The notes beneath the pieces are model-generated. The model was not told the origin of the DNA. It worked only from the letters and a program-made list of their open reading frames with translations, and did not search any database. Positions 23,501 through 32,500 of a stretch of DNA of 64,000 nucleotides are shown here, piece by piece (the stretch's first letter is position 1; each line of letters begins with the position of its first letter). A program made the translations under genes and the position numbers. Source of the stretch: Pseudoips prasinana (lineage: Eukaryota; Arthropoda; Insecta; Lepidoptera; Nolidae). Location of the stretch: contig OX621238.1 of assembly GCA_951640165.1 (NCBI GenBank), positions 22,530,001 through 22,594,000 of the forward strand. The letters are read 5' to 3'.

Positions 23501-26500
23501 CAGACAGACAGACATGACGAATCTATAAGGGTTCCGTTTTTTTCCATTTGGCTACGGAACCCTAATAAAAAACGAATTGTATGAATATTTTTATTTCAAC
23601 CACATACCCATTTAAATGCTTTGCTGCAGATTTCACATATATGTCTTTTCTCATCGTCGTGTACCAGTTTGTGTCTGGAAAAAATAGCACAATTCTAATT
23701 CTCATATAAATAAATACATAAATATCTCGGAACAACTAACACACTGTCATCTGATCCCAACTAGACATAGCATGTAAGATGGCAACCAGACAACTGATAG
23801 ATATATTTCTTAATAGGTACATACATACTTAAGATAAATTACACCCAGACGCAGATGAAATAATCGTGCCACGCATAAAGACTTGTGCTGGGTGGGAATC
23901 GAACCTAGGACCTCTGGCTTAGCTGTAAGTATCACTAACCACTATACCAACAGGCCAGTAAATAGCGCACAATAATATCAAATGCCAAAAATGCTGTACT
24001 CTCAACTCGAACGTTCCAAATCATCAATCTCGGGTAACGATTAGCAGCAATAAGAATCCTATTAACTTCCTTTAAATTAATGTATTTATATCGATTACAG
24101 AAGCCTCTCCTCTATATCCGGCTCGAAGGACCAAAATGTTGGGGTTACGGCGTAAACGTATCGGGTGTCAAGTATTTATATTCTGAACACTATAAATCGT
24201 GTGTTTAAAGTTTCTATTCATTCGACGCCAGTGAAACCTGGTGACTGTGCCAGGGTGAAAATCGTTTTCAAACCCAACGTAGGAGGGCATTCGTTCACAG
24301 AATATAACCTTATAGATAATTATACAGGGGTCAACACTTGTAGAATAACGGTCAGCAATGAGAATCAGTGCCATTGCCATGTCCAGCCCCAATCAATGAC
24401 GCAAGTGTTAGTTTGCCCCACATGCCCCGCGCCTTATACTACTGAATATTAATTTGATGAAAGCTTCCTTGAAGACAAAAATTGAAACAGTGGTCACATA
24501 CCGGTAATCGACACGAAAGATGAAGAATAAAATAAAACTATAAGCCCTGAATAAATGGGACGCCAAGGTCACCTTTGGTAAGGCAAACATGATCAGTCAT
24601 GATCTGTTTGTGCAGTCGCAGTGCCAGACTGGCAGGAGTCGGCAAATAGGAAGGGCAACCCAGAGCCCTGCCAGAGTACGTGTCCCAACCATCTGGGACA
24701 TGACGCAATATGGGGGTACTGGAGCAGCATACCCGCGTTCCCGGAGCTCAACCCATCAGACAACTCCACGGTAGGTTAGGTTTAGTCGGTGCGAGCTCGA
24801 CATACCCACACGTAGACACTTTTTGCGGGTGGCATACGTAGGCATTCCCCGACCTTGTAAAAAAATAAATTGGCACTAAACAATTACGAACACCAAAAAT
24901 TGCATACCAGTTATAATAAGTTAGGGAAGTTAGTTTCTTCGCATTTTTTAAGAAACTTCAAAACATTTTTTATATAGTTTATTTACATTTAGCTAAATTA
25001 TGTGGGTACCATTTTGTTCGTAAACTTTTTGCCTTCTTGTAGGTAGGGACATGATCATGATTGCTATATAAATTTTGGGACTTCTGATCAAAATACCGCG
25101 ACAAGTGGTTTTGGCAGTCCTCTCGTGATGTTAACCTGACTCTGCCTAAAGAATTCTGAAGACACCGAAACAGGTAGAAATCTGAAGATGCAAGGTCAGG
25201 ACTATACGGCGGATGTATTAACACCTCCCAGCCAAACTCTCCTAATTTTTGTTGAGTGGCTAGAGATGTGTGAGGTCTAGCGTTATCATGATGAAAAACC
25301 ACACCCCTTCTGTTGATTAATTCTGGCCGCTTTCTCTCAACTTCTTGCTTTAATCTCATCAGTTATTCGCAGTAGAGTTCAGAATCAATGGACCTGTCTG
25401 GTGGGAAAAGCTCATAATGAATAATGCGCTTCCAATCCCACCACACACACAGCATCACCTTGTTGCGAATTAACCCGGGTTTCACCAGTCTGTGAAGCCT
25501 GACCGGCCTTTGACCACGAACTTTTTCGCACGTTCTTGCCGTACATGATCCACTTTTCATCACCAGTTAACAGCTTCTTCAAAAATGCTTCGGTTCCATT
25601 ACGTCGTAATAAAGAATCACAAATGAGTACACGGTTCATCACGTTTCTTTCAGTGAGCTCTTGAGGTACCCAATTATCGAGCTTTTTTGTGTACCCAGTT
25701 TTTTTCAAATGTGCCAAAACTGTTTTGTGGTCAATTCCCAGTTTTTCAGCTACATCGTAACTACTGATATGCCGATCTTGTTCCACTTTTCCAAAAATGG
25801 AATCCATTTTATCCATAATCCCCTAATACGGACCAGAGCATCTTTGACATCACAATTTCCGGATTGAAAACGCTTAAACCAAATTTGTGCTACCCTCACA
25901 GATACTGCACTGGGTCCATAAACATCGCAATTTTTTTTCGCGGCTTGTATTGCATTTTTGCCTCCTTTTTTGTAGTAAAATTGTACAATGTATCGAATTT
26001 CTTCATTAGTTTCACACACCTTGACAGTACGAAAAACAAATGAAAATCACACATTTTCCTAAGTTGAATTTGGAATTATGTTCTTTAAAGTTTAAACTTT
26101 CAGTGATACCAAAACCAGCCAGATACAAAAAGCATAGCCAAAGAGATTTTATGACAAGTTCATACATACTATAATGCGAAAAAACTTTTTCCCCAACCTA
26201 ATATATCATAAGTTGTGTACAGACGCCAGCACATCAAGCTACCCCCTGTCAAATTTCCCCAATTGAAAGTGAACCCTATGCTTATGAGATAAAGTTGAAA
26301 ATCTATAAAAGAAATTTGACCCCTTGGGAAATAAGAAATGGTATAGCAAGAAAATGGTGTGGTGTGATGAAGGATGTTATTCCCAAGACAGAGAAAGGGA
26401 TAAATATAGTCCCAATAGTCTCTGTAAACCTTTGTGAGGAAAATATATACATGATTGTATGTAAATATACCTATATAAAACGTAACAAGTTGTAGTTTCA

Positions 26501-29500
26501 GTCGACATTTATCTATACATATAATAACATTGTAGGAAAGTCAAAACTGTACATTGAATATTATTTAAAAAGGATACTTGGGACGTGATCTACAATTGAT
26601 ATCGAAGCCAAAAATATTGTTTTTAGAATTTTTGTCTGTGTGTCTGTTTGTCTGTATGTATGTCCGGGCTAAACCCACAAAGTGCTGCATGGATTAACAT
26701 AACATTTTGCACAAATATTACTAAGAGGTCGGGTCAAAATATGGGCTACATATTATCACGCTATCACCTACGGGGGAGGAGCTGTGATAATTTATTAAAT
26801 TTAACGCGGGTAAAACCGCGGGGCACAGCTAGTATATTATATACTTTTACTTGCGAAGAAAACATAAAGAAATTTGAATTTGAAATGAAGTAAGTACTTA
26901 GTATGCACGTGTGGCGCAGCGGTTAAGACAGTCGCTTCGCCACCTCGTGTCCCGGGTTCGATTCCTGCGCAGGAAAACTATTTCAATATAAATAGTTGTC
27001 CTCAGTCTGGATGTACTTTTGTGCCTATATGTTTGAAAAGAGCCCCGCGACACAGGGAATCATTACACTACTACGGGAGTTGTCTTTAAAAAAATAACTG
27101 TAGGTACTACTTAAAAATAAACAGTTGTGTGGTTGTTGATGGCAATGAATATCACCACCCCATCTCTTTGTGTTGGGGGTGAGAAGTTTTCCCGAGGGAA
27201 TATCTATCAGGTAACGGACAACAGCACCTCTCTGTGTACTATGACCATCATATTGCGATCGCTAACCCTTCTTCCCAGCGTGGCGATTATGGCATATCCC
27301 TACAAATGATGAACCCAATATTGAAGACCTTTGGGGAGGCCTTTATCCAGCGGTGGACATAATTCAGCTTACAAAATAATAATAAATATAAAAAAAATTA
27401 CATACGTTTGCAATGATGACTTATTTATAAAAGATGCAACACATTGATCACATTTATAGGGTCTGTCGCTTGAGTGTACCTTTTTATGTACCATTAGGCT
27501 ATTTGTTGAGAAAAATCCTTTGGAACATATATCACATTTGAAAGATCTTTCACCTGGAATAAAGTTTATTTTATTTTGTTAATACTAGCCATACCCCGCG
27601 GTTTTACCCGCATTAAACTTTATAAATTATAGCCTATGTATCCAGGGTGTCAGCTAACTCTATAGCAAATTTTATTAAAACCCTCTAACCGTTTAGATGT
27701 GAAGAAGTAACAAACATACACACTCACAAACTTTCTTCTTTATAATATTTGTGTGATTAACCACTTAACTGGCATGACAAAACGGCAATTCATTAAAAAT
27801 CAGAAAAAAATAAGTTGTTGGATTACTCTACACGGCTACACATTTCCAATATATAAGCTAACCTGTCATTGTATGGAAATCCTAGACTGACTTGTCGTGT
27901 GGCGCAGCGGCTAAGGCAGTCGCCTCGCCGCTTCGTGTCACGGGTTCAAGTCCCGCGCGCGCCGGACTTTTTTTTTTCTTTTTTTACGGACTAGTCCCTC
28001 CCTCTTACCCACCACTGCAACTCCTGTAAGCCAGGATCAACAGTGGCACACAATGAAATGACACTGAGCAGTAAGGCTCAGGCATGTCCCGGGGAATGGC
28101 TTTAACTGTCTTGGATCCCGCAACGAATTTAATCAGAAAGAAAAAAAGGAGGAGTTAGAAATGAATAGTTCCACTTCCCTCCACAGCAAAGCGGGAGACA
28201 GAATGATATAAAGAGGCTATAGCCTCATTAAACGAGAGAATTGCAACTAGAGAAGCCAGCTGCAAGAGCACCAGGGATTAATTTAAGGATTATAAAGTTG
28301 CAAACAGTATTGCTGACCCTTCCCCCTATCCCTCTGAGCTTTGGAGACGTTACTCACACGCAGAAACACAACATTAAAATTATTAATGTTATTATTAAGG
28401 AATGTCTTCTGTAAGGTGGAGGTACTTCCCCAGTCGGGCTGCTCTTTGAGCGTATGAACGCTGTGCCTCATCTCTCAAAAACGTATCTTTGGTCAAAATG
28501 TTATTTTTTAACTGTAAATTCTAATTAAATACATCACGTTCAGGCGAAAATATTGGACATCTATAATTAAAGTTTCAAAAAATTCTAATTATGATTTTTA
28601 CACATCTCTGTCCAAATTGCTGACATACTCCTGTGACAGACACCGTCCGTCCCTCAGCTGCATCACAGTTGCTGACATACAACTCGGAACGAGATCTTTG
28701 AAATCATGATTTTAATTTTTTCATGGTTGTCTTTGGCAATTATGCTTACCAGTGTGGGTCAACAAATGGCTTTTGATATTTGTAAAAATTTTACCACAAT
28801 ATGGGCACACACATTCTTTTTTCTTATAGATTTTATGTTTTTTATTTACACTTTTCTTCTTTTTCAATGGCTCGGTACGTACGACTCTTATGTCACTCAT
28901 ATAAACCGGTCTAATTGGTTTTACTTGTTTCGATCTGGCTGAGTGATTTTGTGTATTGACCTTTGTGTTGTTAGATTTATTTTCTGAAAATAAAATTATC
29001 TCCATTTAAAGAACCACAAATCCTGGGACATTATTCACACACGGGCATCTAATTCGAAACTAAGCAGAGCTTGTACTATGGAAACCAGATACTTCTTTTC
29101 TTTTGCAAACACATACTTCTATAGATAATTAGACTCAGACTCTGGGCAAACAGACATGCTCATGTACACAAATATCTGTACAGGGGCTCTACCGGCTAAG
29201 TCGCCGAACATCGATTTCTTAAATGGCGTTCAAATAAATAAAGGTTAAAAATAACTTAATCAATCGTTCAATCGGCTTCCATGAGCACATGTGACGTCAT
29301 AAATGGTCCGGAACACACACACAGATGATAAGCCATGTCAGAGGCCTACTGGGCGCTTTGAACAACTCCGAAACCAGGGTAACGGTAGCGTGTTCAATAG
29401 TGAGGTCCAGACTTCCTAAATCTCGATCAGGCCAAAAAGTTATATTGCTATTTTTCTGTGGATAAAAAATTTCAGTGCCACGGAGGGAAAGTTCAAGCTT

Positions 29501-32500
29501 GTGCATATACTGTTTCCTGTCGTGTCGGCTAGCCAGTTACATTGGATCATAAAAATGAGGATATATGACCATAGAGAACGAGGAGCAAACTCGCCCAAAT
29601 AAAACATTATAAAAATAAATAGTGCCTTATTTACCTTTATTCTTTTTTTGATATTTCTTCTTTACTTTCTTATCCTTTAATCTTTGTTTGACATCTAAAC
29701 TGTAGTCACTACCGGAGTCAGGATAGTCTTCTGTACCTATTTCATAGCACTGCTGTAAGTAAAAATGTGGCATTTTTATTTACAGCAGCATATAGTTTAA
29801 TTCAGATCGGAAAATTCAATTGCTAGTTAATTTAGGGCAATATTAAGTTGAAAGTTGAAAAGCGATTGGTAAATCTAATTGATTAATCTGCTTCTCGATC
29901 ATTCGTAAAATTGAATGGTATTTATTCGCATAGACTTTAAATAGCTCTTGTAAATAGTTGGAACACGAATAGTATTATAAATTAACTATAGATATTTAAT
30001 TCTAGGTACAAGAAGATTATTTGTGACTTATGTTTGATCAAGTAGAATATAATTTAATTTAAGTTAGATTGGTACGCCCTTTAATACCATTTAAGCATAA
30101 GTGCTTAAATACAATACTTATGGGTATTTATGGGTTCATTTTTAAATGAGAAATCATTTTAAATTAAGCCAGATCTTATTAAAAGATAATATACATAGAG
30201 CGAGAAAATTCTCCGGAAGTGGCCGCTTGCAATATTTAAAAACGAAATACGACACTTCAAAATCTTTTTCTAACTGCTTATGGTATTGAAGCAAAATGCA
30301 AGTCGACTGTATTTAGCTGGTCTGCAGAATTTAAACTCGACCGTATTTCGTATTTTATTTATTTCAGTGTAAAATCATAATGACTAAAATTAAAACATAA
30401 ATCATAAAATCATGATGTTCGTCCGTCTACCGTTGTGAACAACGAAAAAACAAAGCTGTATGCTGCACGGTCTAAACCAATGGGATGGATGCTTAGACTA
30501 CAGTTTGTTAATTGTTAGCTCATGACTTTGCTAATATGATGATGATGATAAATTGTAATTTGACTGCACGTGTGGCGCAGTAACTAAGATAGTCGCCTCG
30601 CCGCTTCGAATAGCGGGTTCGAGTTCCGCGCTGGACAACTATTTGTGTGACCCATAAATAGTTGTTCTGAGTCTGGATGTAATTTGTGTCCGTCTATTAT
30701 ATGTTTGTAAAGTACCCCGCGACACAGGGATTAATTTCCCTAAGGCGGGCGTTGTCTTTTAAAAACAAAAAATATTTCAACTTACATAATCATTATCAAG
30801 GTCATCTTCAGTCTTAATAGAATTTAAAAATTCTACTACGGTCAAGGATTTGTTTGGGACACACGCGCTTTTATCCATTTTCTTTATTGTTGTATCACTA
30901 TAAGATATACTTGATTCACCTTTAAATAGCTCTTCAGGATCAGGTTTTATTTCTACTGGTGGTTTCAAGTCTATATCAATTTGAATAGAAATATCCTTAA
31001 TATTGTTAAAATGGATAATTTTTCTATTATAATATTCATTTAATGCAGCATCAGATCTGAAAAATATAAATTTATAGTGTAGAGACTGGATGTCCATTTG
31101 TATCCAATCCAGGGGAATCGCTTTACCAATTTGGCATCATATAAAGAACACCAACTGTTAAAATGTAACAAACTCTTAATATAGCAGTTGGTTACAGTCA
31201 ATATACCTTTACTTGCAGATATTTTGAGGGCAACTAATATGAAAAATTAACAAGACAAAGAAAATACCTTAATTATTGTAGTTATGTACAATAACAAAGA
31301 TACAAAATTTCTAATAATCGCAATAATAAAAATATGCAGATAAGCATCAAATAAACTAATTATTTACAGCATTTATATTATATAATTTTGATACAAATAA
31401 TTAGGAACTAAGAAAAGTTATCAATTTATTAAAACATTTCTCTATGAGCCATAAGTGAAGACAACTTTAAAGCATTTTTGTACAATTCTCTGGTGGTTTC
31501 ATTAATTATTTTATTGGTCATTATAAACCAAGATTTCTCTTCTAGAATATGATCTCAACCCAATATTTTATTTCTTCAGTAAAAATTGGGCGCAAATTGG
31601 ACAAAAAGCCTTTGATTTTGAATGAAAGGCTTTTTGTCTTAATTAAAATTAATAAAAAATAATGGCATATTTATTTTTTAAAAATCTTGAAAAGCCATAT
31701 TGTAATCCAATATAAACTGGTGTAAAATATTGATGAATATATTATTCACAGTAGGGCTGCATTAGATCTGGTAACAGAGTTAAAACACAATACATTGCAT
31801 AACCACCACTCAAAGTATTTTTAATAATATCTTCCTAAATGTACATCTCAATACACATAGGACAAAACAAACAAAACAACAATTGAAACTAAATTTTCAT
31901 TTTGACAAAAAAAAATATAATTATTTATAGTCATGGTCCTCTAAAAAAAACTTGTGTGTACTTATGTACACGCGTTAGAAGTTATACTTCTTAATATACA
32001 ACTTGAACATAGTTATCAATTTTCATACCACCTAGAACTAACGTCATGCTGTTAAATTTTTTGGTGTTGGTGTGCGCGCGCATCGTAAAAATTCACTCTC
32101 ATCATTTTTCTCCATTGCGCCAAAAGAAGTATAACTTCAAAAAAATATTACACCTACTTAGTTAAATTAAAGATGATATAATATGCAGGTTTAATTTTTT
32201 ACTTTTATGTACACAGAAATAAGGTAAGTTTAGGTAGCATATTTATGTATTTCTCAAAACATATCTTCAACTTGTATTATATTTATAGTTTAACTATAAT
32301 AATAGGCTGATCGAAAATATCTTACCTCTCAATCACTAATTTAAAATTATAAGCCTCACGAAGCTTTTTGCAACATGACAAACAGACATTTTCAACCTCT
32401 ATAATATCTTTTTGAATCTGTAAATAAAATATAACATAACATGTATACTTTACTTAATAAAAAATTAATATACTCATAATTGTTAAATACAATTATATTT

